DNA from: Adiantum capillus-veneris
Lineage: Eukaryota > Streptophyta > Polypodiopsida > Polypodiales > Pteridaceae
Assembly: GCA_014529385.2 (NCBI GenBank)
Contig: CM043945.1
Coordinates: 3,504,312-3,568,311 of the forward strand
DNA: 64,000 nucleotides
Reading direction: 5' to 3'
The number at the start of each line of letters is the position of its first letter. Positions within the stretch are counted from its first letter, which is position 1. Both the position numbers and the translations under genes were made by a program. A model generated the notes under the pieces. The model searched no databases, had not been told where the DNA came from, and saw nothing but the letters and a program-made list of their open reading frames with translations. Shown here piece by piece: positions 10,977 through 22,642 of the stretch.

Positions 10977-11361
10977 AGAGCAAGTGCAACAATGGGCTTA
11001 AAAGACCCTAAGGTTCAGCCCATTAAGACTTCCAAAATGCTAAGGTTCCAAAATTCAAAGGTTGTGTCCAAAGATCATCACTAGGGAAATTGGATGCTTT
11101 GTGTGTGTACCAAAAAAGTCTTCATGCATCCCTACATAGGAGGGGGCGAGCCCTAGAAGTAAGAGATGAGAGAGAAACACACACACACACATTCACAAAC
11201 TCCTTTACACAAACGGAAAGAGGGACACATGTTAGCTCCCTAGCCCAGATGCCCACAAGGTGTACTCAAATCCTATTGGACGGCCATGGAGGCGGACCAA
11301 TAAGAATTAGGCTAGAGTAAATCTAGTTTAATTAATTTAAAAACACTTAATAATAGAACCA
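10977..11361 (+). repeat. Gypsy-A 5' LTR, segment 2
   Basis: Resumes the Gypsy-A LTR (CAAGTGCAACAATGGGCTT, the same as 3' LTR 35540 onward), including a short CA tract. It ends at the L insertion with target duplication AACCA at 11357-11361. Short frames here are not genes. Confidence 0.85.
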
Positions 11362-12922
<1,561 letters not shown>

Positions 12923-14599
12923 TTAAGATCCTCTGATTACCCTTATGTCTTTTCTTTGTCATTGGGGACTTCTTTGTTCCTGTGCAATCATGTTGTTAGT
13001 GTTGTCTGCAGCGTTATCATTGTAGGCCATTCTTCGACTCGCCATTGAGGAGAAGTATGCTATGATCTGAAATTGGTGCTCCAATTCATTTGTTTATTGA
13101 TTTGAGTAGCATTTACTTATTGTTTGTGTAGAAGGAATATGTACAAGAGGATGGTGATAGGTGTCCTTAGATTAGGGTCTAAAACCTGGATGACCAAAGG
13201 GAAAAAATCCGATGGGAAAAAAATGCCTTTGGTATACACTCTTATTGGAGTTGAGCAGTTGAACGTGAAGTACATGTTCATGAAAGGTGAGCGCTTGGGT
13301 GAAACACGGAAAGAGTGCCTGATGAAAGTGCCAATTAAGGGACACTCTATATGCATATGAGAAATTTGTCAACAAAAGCATGCAATGTGAAAGAAGGGGA
13401 TGATGGGTGTTTCGAGGAATAAATGTAGCACATGTGACATCAAAAGATGTCTCAATAGCTCCCACCTTTCCAAGAAGGGTTTTCGATGTAGAAGTTTCTC
13501 CACTCGTATCTCACTGTGTTCAGTATGTGAGTGTCTTTTGGACCTTCTCCTTCACTTCACCAGACTTAAGTACTTAGACTTCGACTCTTTTGCTCACCTA
13601 TACCAGCATGAGCGACACAACGTAAATATACTCAACTCTTCCACCTTGAGCAGTACATAGAATAGCTAAGACGCTTAGAAAACAGAGAATATTACTTGAA
13701 GCTTTGGGACTAACACCTCACTCATTTTGTGGCTTAGCTACTCGACTCTGACTTTTATGACTTGTCGGTTGCATGTTGACACTGCTTTGTGACAAGTTCT
13801 TCGGCTGTTGTAGTGGCTACTGAGACATACTTCGTGAAGTTTCATCGTTTTCCTGTACCTTCTTCTCTTTGTAGTGCTCAGGCCTCTCGTCAGTCTTTTC
13901 TTCATGTGGATTATGGATTTTTTTATTTTTTCTTAATAATAAACAAAGAAAATCTTAAAACAACTTAACAAAAGAAAAATCATTCAAACAGAAATCTAAA
14001 TGCTATGTACACTATACACATGTCCCTAGGGGCTCATATATGGATTTTGTCCCCATACTCCTCTGTAACACTACTATGAGGGCATATACTCTAAATTTCG
14101 TCAAAAATTTATCACAATAAAACGCAAAAATTCAATGCATCTCACAAAACATTGGCCTCTAATAGTCATATATGGATTTTGTCCCCATACTCCTCTGTAA
14201 CACTACTATGAGGGCATATACTCTAAATTTCGTCAAAAAATTATCACAATAAAACGCAAAAATTCAATGCATCTTACAAAACATTGCCCTCTAATAGTCA
14301 TAATATTAGGTCCGCATTCAGAATGCCTCCCCCCTTCCTATTTGGAGTCATCCTTCACGACAGGGTATCGCAAAGGGTATGTATTGTGCTTGGGCAATTA
14401 AAAGTTGTGCCTATGCAGGCCTTGTAATGTAGCCCTATTATGCATACACAGTCAATGCATGGAAAAGATTTATGTTGTGCAAGATGTGGGTATAAGCAAT
14501 TTGCTTATTGGCATTTGTTGGCGAGGCTTCCTCTTCTAAGCAATGTAATGGTCTTTGAAGCTCCTGTATCGTTGCTTGAATGAAGCGACTTGCTCTCTT
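12923..14599 (-). other. Element L non-coding stretch
   Basis: No protein is recognised. About 13565-13712 is homologous to the end of element C (about 5493-5640), defining a shared 3' module. Two 132-bp tandem copies lie at 14034-14297. A short start-like frame on the minus strand near 13029 (MAYNDNAADN) is too short to assign. The rest is AT-rich with no clear feature. Confidence 0.5.
14034..14297. repeat. 132-bp tandem duplication
   Basis: Two nearly identical copies (14034-14165 and 14166-14297), each starting TCATATATGGATTTTGTCCC, with a few substitutions. Confidence 0.9.
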
Positions 14600-15811
14600 C
14601 TAACTGTATTGTAATCGTAGGAAGAATTGTAAGAATTCAAGCGGCGATGCACTGATAGCAGTTTTGTTGTTCTTCTTTGGGACCCATTTCTTTGTGATTA
14701 TTGGTTGTTTTGTTGCTGACTCTCGTTTGGGAACGCATACTTGCCCGTGATTTGTTTGTGTTTGAAGAGACTTCTTTGGGATCCACCTTTTTGTTGTGTG
14801 AGTCAACAGTGGTCTTTGCTTCAGCCCTTGTACGTTTGGTTGGTGACGGTATTTAGGCTTTGAAAGTTGATACTGTGGTTGTTTTGGAATCCAAATGAAT
14901 TCCTGACTTTTTTGTGCTTGAATCAACTTCTTTGGAGCCCAAACCTGAGTTGTGAAAGCTTGCGACTTTGTGATATTCTTACCCGTTCGTGCAAGCTTTC
15001 CTTGTTTTTGTTTTGGTGTTGGATCTTATGATTTGTCATTAGAGATCTTTGTCTTCTTGATCCATATTTGTTTTTGGCCGATCTGGCTTTTTGGTATCCA
15101 GATTTGTCGAGCTTTTTGGCTTTGACTTGTTGTCCTGTTCTTTTGACCTGTCATGGTTGTTGCTGAAGGGGTTGGTGATAGTGATGGTCTGAGTTGATGA
15201 TAGGGGATGTCGTAAGATTCATCACTATCGCTACTATCCTCAGCAAGGTTGACTTCTTGTACTTTCCCTTGATTTTTTGGCTGGTAGTGGAAAGTTACTG
15301 TCTATTTGCTCGTGGGTGGTAGTTTCTTGGAGGACTTTTCTAGCCCATTGATTAGAGCATTGTTAGCTCGTTGCTCTGGTCGTATTCCTCCTAGCTGAGT
15401 CTTTGCGTCCTTATTAGGAGCCATGTATGAGGATGCTTGTGGTGGCTGTGTCTTTACAGAGGACTTTGGAATCCACTTTTGATGCACTTTATTCGTGTAG
15501 TGATGACATTGATTCCTGGGTCGTTGATCTTCTTGAAGCTCGAAGTGTTCTACAGAGTCATAGAACTCGTCGTCTTCTTCATCTTTTGATTCTCCACATT
15601 TCTTTGTGTGCTCCTTATTTCGAGAGCTTGTTGATGTCTGGTTCTCTTCGTTTTCCTGGATTACACTCACTGCAAAATAAGGAACGACATCATAGCCATT
15701 TTCATCACAAAACTTTGTTGTGGGAGCATCCTCCACGGCGCACACGTCCAGAGTAGCCAAGATGTGTTCCCATCCAAAAGGCTCTAACTCTTCTTCAGGA
15801 AATGGTTCTGG
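14600..15811 (-). pseudogene. Element L W-[IV]-P-K repeat region
   Basis: This is the coding continuation of L after the nested N. It begins with an acidic segment (EPFPEEELEPFGWEHILATL, then EDEEDDEFYDSVEHFEL). It then has a Lys/Gln/Ser-rich region containing repeated Trp motifs: QKWIPKSS (about 15470), QIWIPKSQ (about 15095), QIWIKK (about 15050), VWAPKK (about 14940), FIWIPKQ (about 14890), RWIPKKS (about 14785) and KWVPKK (about 14685). Stops and frame changes after 15302 mean it is now broken. N interrupts it in frame at 15812-15816 (GATAT), so the protease frame at 21634-22636 and this region were once one ORF. The function is unknown. The repetition of the motif across two elements suggests selection for it. 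Confidence 0.6.
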
Positions 15812-15816
15812 GATAT

Positions 15817-16396
15817 TGTAGCGCGGATAATGTGTCATGCTCTCTACAGTGTGGGTGTCCCTCAGTGCAATGTACATGGCAATCTCACTCAAACAAATGG
15901 AAACTCTCTCAAACAGAATGAAACACAGAAACAATGGATAACAACAGAGATACAACAGTGAACCAGAACATGTGGACTCGACTAGCTCAAAGAACCATGT
16001 ACAGACTCTGGCGTGGCAGCACACTCAGCTCCATCCTAGAACTCGCAAGTACAAGAGGGGTGTCGAGGCTCAGATGTGCACGGATGGTGAACCAGTGCTC
16101 TGTGTAAGACTCGCTACCTCGACGACGCCGGACCAAAGGTGAAGAAGATGATCAGATAACCGATCGCTACTACTCATATGGACCACCATAAAGAGCCACC
16201 AACGGCTCATAAATGTCAGCCATGTGGTGACCTGGCCACGAGGTCCACTAGACCACCTTCGGTCGTCGGTAGGTACCCTACCACGTGTCACTCCCAGACC
16301 AGAGGTCCGTCCAGAGGGTCTGTCCAGTGTGAACCAGTCCCAGTGTAACCCACTGTCCAACTGTATGTCCTGTGAAGTGACTGTAGCCCTGCTACA
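15817..16396 (-). repeat. Element N 3' LTR
   Basis: 580 bp; the minus strand begins TGTAGCAGGGCTACAG and ends CCGCGCTACA. Confidence 0.95.
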
Positions 16397-16740
16397 GGTT
16401 GCCCGCCACAAGACCGCTCACCGTCTTGGTGAAAGGAATACTGAAAAAACTGTGAAGGAAAACCACTAGCTACTGCATCCGTACATGTTTTCCTGATTGC
16501 AATCGCCTTAAGCTTGCAACTAAGCAGGAACCCAGTATGTATGATTGCATAGCCGCATAGCCTCGTCCATGCTTGCAGTTGTAGATGAACCTTGCCATAC
16601 TTTTGTGCAACAACACTCTTCTCGAAAAGATGGATTACCATAAGCCCGAGTAACACCGCAAATAGGGTCATAGTCCAAGAATCCCAACTAGAACAAGATG
16701 AGTACACCACAGCAAAGTGATATGCTCACTAGGCAGCTAG
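16397..16740 (-). other. Element N 3' region with a short hydrophobic frame
   Basis: A 140-codon minus-strand frame starts at 16710 and runs into the LTR. Residues ~13-30 (TMTLFAVLLGLMVIHLF) could form a membrane segment. There is no family match and no support beyond hydrophobicity. A clear polypurine tract before the LTR was not identified. Confidence 0.3.
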
Positions 16741-17316
16741 GTAGGGTTGAGGGAGGGGGAGGAGAGACTAGGTAGGGACGAGGGGGAATGGGGTGGTTGG
16801 GGGGCTAGATAGGGGCGAGGGCTTAGAGGGGGTGGGTAGGGGCAAGTAGGGGGAGGGTAGGGGCGAGGGGGAGTGAGGGGGTGGGTAGGGGCGAGGGGGG
16901 TTGGGTACGGGCGAGAGGGGAATTAGGGGGTGGGTAGGGGCGAGAGGGAGTGAGGGGGTGGGGCGAGAGGGAGTGAGGGGGTGGGAGGGGGTGGGTAGGG
17001 GCGAGGGGGGTTGGGTAGGGGCGAGAGGGAGTGAGGGGGTGGGTAGGGGCGAGAGGGAGTGAGGGGGTGGGTAGGGGCGAGAGGGAAGTGAGGGGGAGGG
17101 TAGGGGCGAGAGGGGTTGGGTAGGGGCGAGAGGGAAGTGAGGGGGAGGGTAGGGGCGAGAGGGGAAGTGAGGGGGTGGGTAGGGGCTAGGGCGAGGGGAG
17201 GGACAGGGGGTGAGAGGGATAGACAAGGGGGTGGGGGGTAGGGAAGGGTGCTAGGGCAGGGCGAGGGTGGGGTGAATAGGGCAAGAGCTGGGAAATGGAG
17301 AGGGATAGACAAGGAG
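16741..17316. repeat. G-rich minisatellite
   Basis: About 575 bp of irregular tandem repeats built from GGGTAGGGGCGAGAGGG and GAGTGAGGGGGT on the plus strand. There are many G runs of 3-5, able in principle to form G-quadruplexes. The minus strand reads as Pro-rich frames in several phases, which argues against a real protein. It lies downstream of the N protease frame. Confidence 0.95.
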
Positions 17317-17366
17317 GACGAGGAATGGCGGGGGTGATGGAGCTGCTCTCCTCCACCAGCCTTCAT

Positions 17367-19550
17367 TCATCGTTGAAGATTCTTGCTACAATCTGCAGCT
17401 TTAGAAGCGGCCAATGAGTTATACGGAGCTTCACCATCACTTACCGTTACTGATTGCAACCCAAAGTCAATATAAGAAAGGATATGCCAAGGCGACACCG
17501 CCCTACCGCACAGGCGATCATCATGCTTGTCCCTTTGGAAAGCGACATTCTGTAGGAGCCGGCACCAATGGAGGAGGGCCTGCCGCCAGGAGCCTACAGC
17601 AGATGGGGACAACATTGGGGAGAACATTAGTGCCTGCTCTATATTGTTTTGGTGACTCTCATGTAGATGATGGGAACAACAATGTTCGGCGCTCTTGATG
17701 ATCTCTTTGCCACAGCTCTGAACCCTAAGAATGTGGGCATTCTGATTGTGGGTAAGGTCGAGCGGGTAACAGTAGATAGGTACAAGTAAGGAGCATACAG
17801 CTATCATGAGCAAGACAGCTATCATGATCTTGGAATTCATCTTGTAGGACAGGCTCTGAGAAGGGAGTTTGCTAGGCACAGAAGAGAGCTTTGTTCTGGT
17901 CGGAGAAGCAGACACCAAAGGGGTTGATGTTTGAGGGGGAGTGAACTCCTGTAGAGGGGATTTCTTGCTGCTTCTATGCTTCTTCAGAGGCTCAGGTGGC
18001 TCATTAGGTTTAGTTACTATGGAAATGTTTGAAGAGGGTGTACCTTTAGGCAAAGAGTGAATAGAGACTCCATAACAGGGCATAGATTTGGTAGCCTCCA
18101 GCCACTCCAGCAGATCTTCGTCTGGCCCTTCAGGTGTAGTAGGTTGTTCTTGTTCAGGGTTGGTTTCCATTGACACGGAAACTTGCTGCACCACTGGATC
18201 CATGCCTCCTTCTAAGAGGATGGGTTGCATCGGGGAGCCAGAAGTATGTATCCACATTGCATCGTTTCCCCAATCATGGAGTGCTTTAGTGTGTCGCAGC
18301 AATGGTCTTCCAATAAGCAAGGGAAATCCGCCCTCAACCTGGGGAAGACGAACCACCACAAAATCCAAGTTAAAAGTAAAGTTTTGTACCTGCAGAGGCA
18401 CATTGTCTATGATGCCCACTGGGTATACTGTTCGTTGATCGGCCAATGTAACTGTGAAGGGAGCAGGGTGAGTAGGCTGTAGACCTAGAGCTAACATAGT
18501 GAACTCGGGCATCAGGTTGATGCCAGATCCACCATCCACTATCACTCCTGAGAAATGCCAACCCAAAACGGACACTGTCAGGTGAGGGCTTCTATAATCA
18601 CTGAGTGGAGCAGCGGGATTGGATATCATATAGGACTCTGATGGTCGCATTGGGAGGTGCCCGCCACTAGGACCTGCTCCAGGATAAAGTGATTGAATAA
18701 CAGCAAGTGTGTCACTTCTAAACTTTGCATCTAGTCGTAGCATGTCATAGAGGGACACTTGTTGAAAGGTATTCTTCAATATAGTCTCTGCTGTAGGTTT
18801 TTCTCTTGGGATTAGTGTCTTCTCAGTTTCCTTGATCTTTTGTAAGTCAGTAACTGCTTCTAAGAAAGCCCCATCAATATCGGAGAGCATAGTAAAAGAT
18901 CCTTTCTTAGCACTAGTGGATGGCATGTCCGCTGCTGGAGGAGGTGTAGGCATTGGGGAGGAAAGGGCTATACCTGCTGGAAGATTGAGGCCAAGGGCTG
19001 CCCTCTGAGCTCGTGTGAGGACACCAGCTGGCTCCTCTACCAGCTGCAACTTGTCTTGAGAGGCAATCATATGGGCATAAAGTGGTGGCTTGGGGTTGGT
19101 ACTAACTGCTATCAAATTGATCTTGGGAAAGGTGAATTTGGGTTGGCTCTGACTTGGGCTCGCAGAGGTAGAGGCGCGTTGTTTTGGACAATCCTTAGTG
19201 TAGTGATCCTGAGCCTCAGGGCAAAGTTGGCACGGAGAAGAGCCTTTTGGCAGAGGGCATTTGCTCTGATAATGCCCATATTCTCGGCATCTATAGCAGA
19301 GTATCGGCCGATTGGAAGGACGAAACGGGGGACGAGGTGGTTGCTGCATGGATTTGGAGGCTGAAGTGTAGAAGCTCTGAGGGGTTGAGGTGGCATTAGC
19401 ATTATAAAAACTTTGAGTCGGGAAAGTACTTGACATACCTTGGATAGCAGGGGTATTGAGCAAAGGTGGCATGTAGTTGGGATGGCCGTAGTGGGAAACC
19501 ATGTTTGATGTTGGTGCTAATCCCTGCTGGAGAGTAGGACCAAGACTTTG
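17367..19550 (-). CDS. Element N nucleocapsid/aspartic protease ORF
   Basis: A 711-residue open frame from the ATG at 19502, in the same frame as gag and separated from it by one TAG at 19551-19553. It has two zinc knuckles, CYRCREYGHYQSKC (residues ~69-82) and CQLCPEAQDHYTKDC (~91-105). A retropepsin domain follows with active site VIVDGGSGINLM (Asp ~323, with Gly in place of the usual Ser/Thr) and the flap-side motif FPLLIGRPLLRH (~393-404). After a Pro/Ser-rich linker there is a hydrophobic segment at ~559-579 (IMIAVLLMIAVCSLLVPIYC) and a Cys/His-containing tail. No RT follows. The protease would mature the gag polyprotein. Long open frames suggest it was functional until recently. Confidence 0.8.
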   Translation of the reverse strand, partial: QSLGPTLQQGLAPTSNMVSHYGHPNYMPPLLNTPAIQGMSSTFPTQSFYNANATSTPQSFYTSASKSMQQPPRPPFRPSNRPILCYRCREYGHYQSKCPLPKGSSPCQLCPEAQDHYTKDCPKQRASTSASPSQSQPKFTFPKINLIAVSTNPKPPLYAHMIASQDKLQLVEEPAGVLTRAQRAALGLNLPAGIALSSPMPTPPPAADMPSTSAKKGSFTMLSDIDGAFLEAVTDLQKIKETEKTLIPREKPTAETILKNTFQQVSLYDMLRLDAKFRSDTLAVIQSLYPGAGPSGGHLPMRPSESYMISNPAAPLSDYRSPHLTVSVLGWHFSGVIVDGGSGINLMPEFTMLALGLQPTHPAPFTVTLADQRTVYPVGIIDNVPLQVQNFTFNLDFVVVRLPQVEGGFPLLIGRPLLRHTKALHDWGNDAMWIHTSGSPMQPILLEGGMDPVVQQVSVSMETNPEQEQPTTPEGPDEDLLEWLEATKSMPCYGVSIHSLPKGTPSSNISIVTKPNEPPEPLKKHRSSKKSPLQEFTPPQTSTPLVSASPTRTKLSSVPSKLPSQSLSYKMNSKIMIAVLLMIAVCSLLVPIYCYPLDLTHNQNAHILRVQSCGKEIIKSAEHCCSHHLHESHQNNIEQALMFSPMLSPSAVGSWRQALLHWCRLLQNVAFQRDKHDDRLCGRAVSPWHILSYIDFGLQSVTVSDGEAPYNSLAASKAADCSKNLQR

Positions 19551-20681
19551 CTATATTTTGTGCAATCCCTTTATATAGTAGCAATCCTTATCTTCATGAC
19601 CCGATTTTTCGCAGAAGTGGCAATAAGAGCGAAGGGGACAGTCCTGTGGAGGGTGTCTTGGAGAGCGGCATGAGCTACACCAAACCGTAGCCTTAGTCTC
19701 TTGCTGACACTTGAGCTCTTCTAGCTCGCGCTTAATCTGTTCCAATGCCTCGTGATGTGGAGGCTTCTCTTGTTTAAGAGAGAAGGACCTCTCCTCTTTA
19801 AGAGCTCGCTGTAACTTTAGGGCTTCTAGTTCCCTGCGTAAAGAAGTTAAAGGATCTGATGGACCGTCCACGAGTACAGGGGCAGTATCTAACTGAGTAG
19901 AGTCAATGAACTGCCTTCTTGCTCCCTCTATTCTAGTAGCAGTAGCAACAAAGTCCTCTAGACTGGCTTCAGGATAGAGACTTTCTCTGATCTTTTGTTG
20001 AGAAGTTTTGGGCAGAGCCTTCTCTACCCACTTCTTCACCATGAATTCCCCTGGTTGTTGAGGCAGCTTGGCGACCAGGGACTTTGTTCTGGTCATGAGC
20101 TCTGCAAATGTCTCCTTGGGCTGGAGCAACAGGTTGGCCAACTCATCTAGAATCTTCTCTTGATAATCCCCTGGTCGAAAAGCTTCACACAACTGTTGTC
20201 TTAACATGGTCCAAGTAGTAAAGTGGTTTTCAGCAAACTGACTGTACCATTTATTTGCAAGACCATCCAAGGTGGACGGAAAGAGCACCAGGTATGCGTC
20301 TTCTCTGTTGAGGCCACAACCTCTACAAAGAGAGACAAACCTCTGAGCATGGTCATCTGCATCTTCTGTGGAGAGACCTTTAAAGGTAGGGAACTTGATG
20401 TTCACCTTTGCCAGAACACTTGTGAGCTCCTCCATGGCCTCTTGCTCCTGAGTCTGTTGCTCACTAGCTTGCTGTAACAAAAAGGGGGAGAGCCTTACCG
20501 CAGAAGGTGACCCGGAGGATGTAGAACCAGTCGAAGGAATGGAGGTAGACGTATGAGTAGGTATGGGTGATGGGGTTAATATGCTTCTACTGGGCACCAA
20601 GGGTTGACGCCGTCTGTGGTAGTACTTCATAGGACTCAATAGTGCACTTTGACGCTCCAAAGACCTCCTTGTATGTGTCAT
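19551..20681 (-). CDS. Element N gag
   Basis: A 376-codon intact frame from the ATG at 20681 (MTHTRRSLERQ). Residues ~95-260 fit the retrotransposon gag (capsid) domain: FPTFKGLSTEDADDHAQRF, LDGLANKWYSQF, WTMLRQQLCEAFRPG and DELANLLLQPKETFAELMTR. Next come a Lys/Glu-rich stretch and two knuckle-like motifs, CSSCRSPRHPPQDC and CHFCEKSGHEDKDC, near the C-terminus. It ends in TAG (19551-19553) followed by CAA and an open in-frame extension into the protease ORF. The leader between the start and the LTR (20682-21048) holds short repeats of AGACCAG-type sequence and the putative primer site. Confidence 0.85.
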   Translation of the reverse strand: MTHTRRSLERQSALLSPMKYYHRRRQPLVPSRSILTPSPIPTHTSTSIPSTGSTSSGSPSAVRLSPFLLQQASEQQTQEQEAMEELTSVLAKVNIKFPTFKGLSTEDADDHAQRFVSLCRGCGLNREDAYLVLFPSTLDGLANKWYSQFAENHFTTWTMLRQQLCEAFRPGDYQEKILDELANLLLQPKETFAELMTRTKSLVAKLPQQPGEFMVKKWVEKALPKTSQQKIRESLYPEASLEDFVATATRIEGARRQFIDSTQLDTAPVLVDGPSDPLTSLRRELEALKLQRALKEERSFSLKQEKPPHHEALEQIKRELEELKCQQETKATVWCSSCRSPRHPPQDCPLRSYCHFCEKSGHEDKDCYYIKGLHKI

Positions 20682-21048
20682 CCAGTAACCGCCAACCCCA
20701 CCAAGCTTTGGGCAAGAATACCTTCACTTGGGCAAGATAACCTTCACTTGGCTAAACATTGGTCTAGACTCTGCTAGACCAGGGCGAGTGACTAGACCAC
20801 CTGGCTTGGACCAGGATGAGGAAGGACTAGACCAGGGACGAGAAGGACTAGACCAGGACGAGCACTAGGTGGCCCAGGGTGAGAGAGGACCAGACCAACA
20901 AGGCGAGAGACTAGACCAGCTAGATTAAGCTATCAAGGGTGAAACTGGACCAGACCAACATGCTGCACAGGCGAAGCGAAGAACCCGGCTACTCAACAGA
21001 GTGAGACTTCAGTTGAGGTCCCACCGTGATCACCAAAATGAGAGCACC

Positions 21049-21628
21049 TGTAGCGCGGATAACGTGTCGTGCTCTCTACAGTGTGGGTGTCCCTCAGTGC
21101 AATGTGCGTGACAATCTCACTCAAACAAATGGAAACTCTCTCAAACAGAATGAAACATAGAAACAATGGATAACAACAGAGATACAACAGTGAACCAGAA
21201 CATGTGGACTCGACTAGCTCAAAGAACCATGTACAGACTCTGGCGTGGCAGCACACTCAGCTCTAGCCCAGAACTCACAGGTACAAGAGGGGTGTCGAGG
21301 CTCAGATGTGCACGGATGGTGAAGCAGTGCTCTGTGTAAGACTCGCTACCTCGACGACGCCGGACCAAAGGTGAAGAAGATGATCAAATAACCGACCGCT
21401 ACTACTCATATGTACCACCGTAAAGAGCCACCAACGGCTCATAAATGTCAGCCATGTGGTGACCTGGCCACGACGTCCACTAGACCACCTTCGGTCGTCG
21501 GTAGGTACCCTACCACGTGTCACTCCCAGACCAGAGGTCCGTCCAGAGGGTCCGTCCAGTGTGAACCAGTCCCAGTGTAACCCACTGTCCAACTGTATGT
21601 CCTGTGAAGTGACTGTAGCCCTGCTACA
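21049..21628 (-). repeat. Element N 5' LTR
   Basis: 580-bp partner of 15817-16396. The sequence after it on the minus strand (GGTGCTCTCATTTTGG, then TGGTGATCACGGTGGGAC) should contain the primer site, but no tRNA match is certain. Confidence 0.95.
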
Positions 21629-21633
21629 GATAT

Positions 21634-22636
21634 AGTCCTTATCCTCTATAACCCGCTCTAGGATACATTCCTCACGTTTCAAGCTACCACATTGTGAAGC
21701 TCCACACATCCACAATTCTTTAGGCTTACCTAACCAAGCTGGAAGTTCTGATCCTGCTACTGTGGCGGAATCAAACTCCTCAACCGGTGTTCTCGTCACA
21801 TCCCTATAGCTATGGTCCCTCAAGTTTATCTTTGTTATGGTTTCCATATGTCTCAGGTATATATGGTCATAACCCCAATCTTGGACCATTTTCAATTGTC
21901 GCATGAATGGTCTTCCCAGAATGATGTCATAGTTGTTCTTCTTGCCAAAGTCAACAACAGCAAAAGTGTGTTCATATTCAATGCCACAAGAAGTAACAAG
22001 TACTTTTTCTAGCAGTCCTAGGGGCTTTTCCTTGTGTCCGTCTGCAAGCTGCAGGGTCATTCGTGTGGGTATCAAGGCAGGTTTTCCCCATTTTTTCCAA
22101 ACCTCTTTGGTTGCAATGGCCACACCAGCTCCACTGTCAAGGATTGCCATGGTTTTTACATTATTGAATTCCATAGGAAGGGTGGTGTTTCCATCTTCTC
22201 CCTCGTAATACTCGCCTACCTTGTTTAATGGCACTGGCCTAGTATTTAGTTGAGGCATTTCAAGCTCTTTGATGCCTTCCTCGATTTGAGTCATTGGGGT
22301 TTTTACACCAAATTTCTCTAGACATTTACCCACATTAGCCCACATGTTTGGTCTTATTCTGAGCAACTCGGCTAACATTATTGTACAGGTAACTGGGGTA
22401 GATTGAATATCTACTAGCCCCTTTGAATCGATGGTCTTGTTGGGAGACAGACTCTGTGATGGGACTGCAACCACATCTGACTTGGTCTCGTACTCTCCCA
22501 TGTAGGAAGGTAGTGTTCTTAGCAAATGGGGTTGACTATCCATAGATTGTACAGATCCTTTGTCGCCCCAATACGATCGCACGTCTAGATTCATTTGAGA
22601 TCCAGTCTCAAATTCCTCTATTGGTGGTAGAAACAC
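21634..22636 (-). pseudogene. Element L aspartic protease
   Basis: An open frame starting MFLPPIEEF. Residues ~150-260 are a retropepsin: NNVKTMAILDSGAGVAIAT with catalytic Asp at ~167, TLQLADGHKEKPLG, and NNYDIILGRPFMRQLK, the ILG-x-P-F element typical of Ty3/gypsy proteases. It ends by running into the N LTR at 21628, where the original frame was cut; the remainder resumes at 15811. It is in frame with the preceding ORF, separated by a TAA at about 22643. Its role is cleavage of the L polyprotein. The domain itself is complete. No RT follows on either side of N. Confidence 0.8.
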
Positions 22637-22642
22637 TCCTCG

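Larger units (their letters stand above)
15817..21628 (-). mobile_element. Element N: non-autonomous gag-pro LTR retrotransposon nested in L
   Basis: A 5812-bp element with 580-bp LTRs (15817-16396 and 21049-21628) and perfect target duplication GATAT (15812-15816 and 21629-21633). By eye about 18 of 580 LTR positions differ (~3%). It encodes gag and protease on the minus strand and nothing recognisable as RT, RNase H or integrase; the remaining ~970 bp is a G-rich minisatellite and a short hydrophobic frame. This resembles the gag-only or gag-pro (TR-GAG-like) class of non-autonomous plant elements. Its reading frames are the best preserved in the window. Confidence 0.9.

Noticed and set aside
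11090-11320. Small plus-strand gene starting MDALCVYQKS, repeated at 35643
   Set aside because: Both lie at the same place in the two Gypsy-A LTRs, have no domain, and are a consequence of LTR duplication.
16288-16710. Retroviral envelope gene in element N
   Set aside because: A single hydrophobic stretch is seen, without signal peptide, cleavage site or family resemblance, and the frame runs into the LTR. It is noted only as a short hydrophobic frame.
16768-17366. Proline-rich proteins of 147-152 residues
   Set aside because: Pro-rich reading in two overlapping phases is a by-product of the C-rich strand of the minisatellite; there is no domain and no conserved start.
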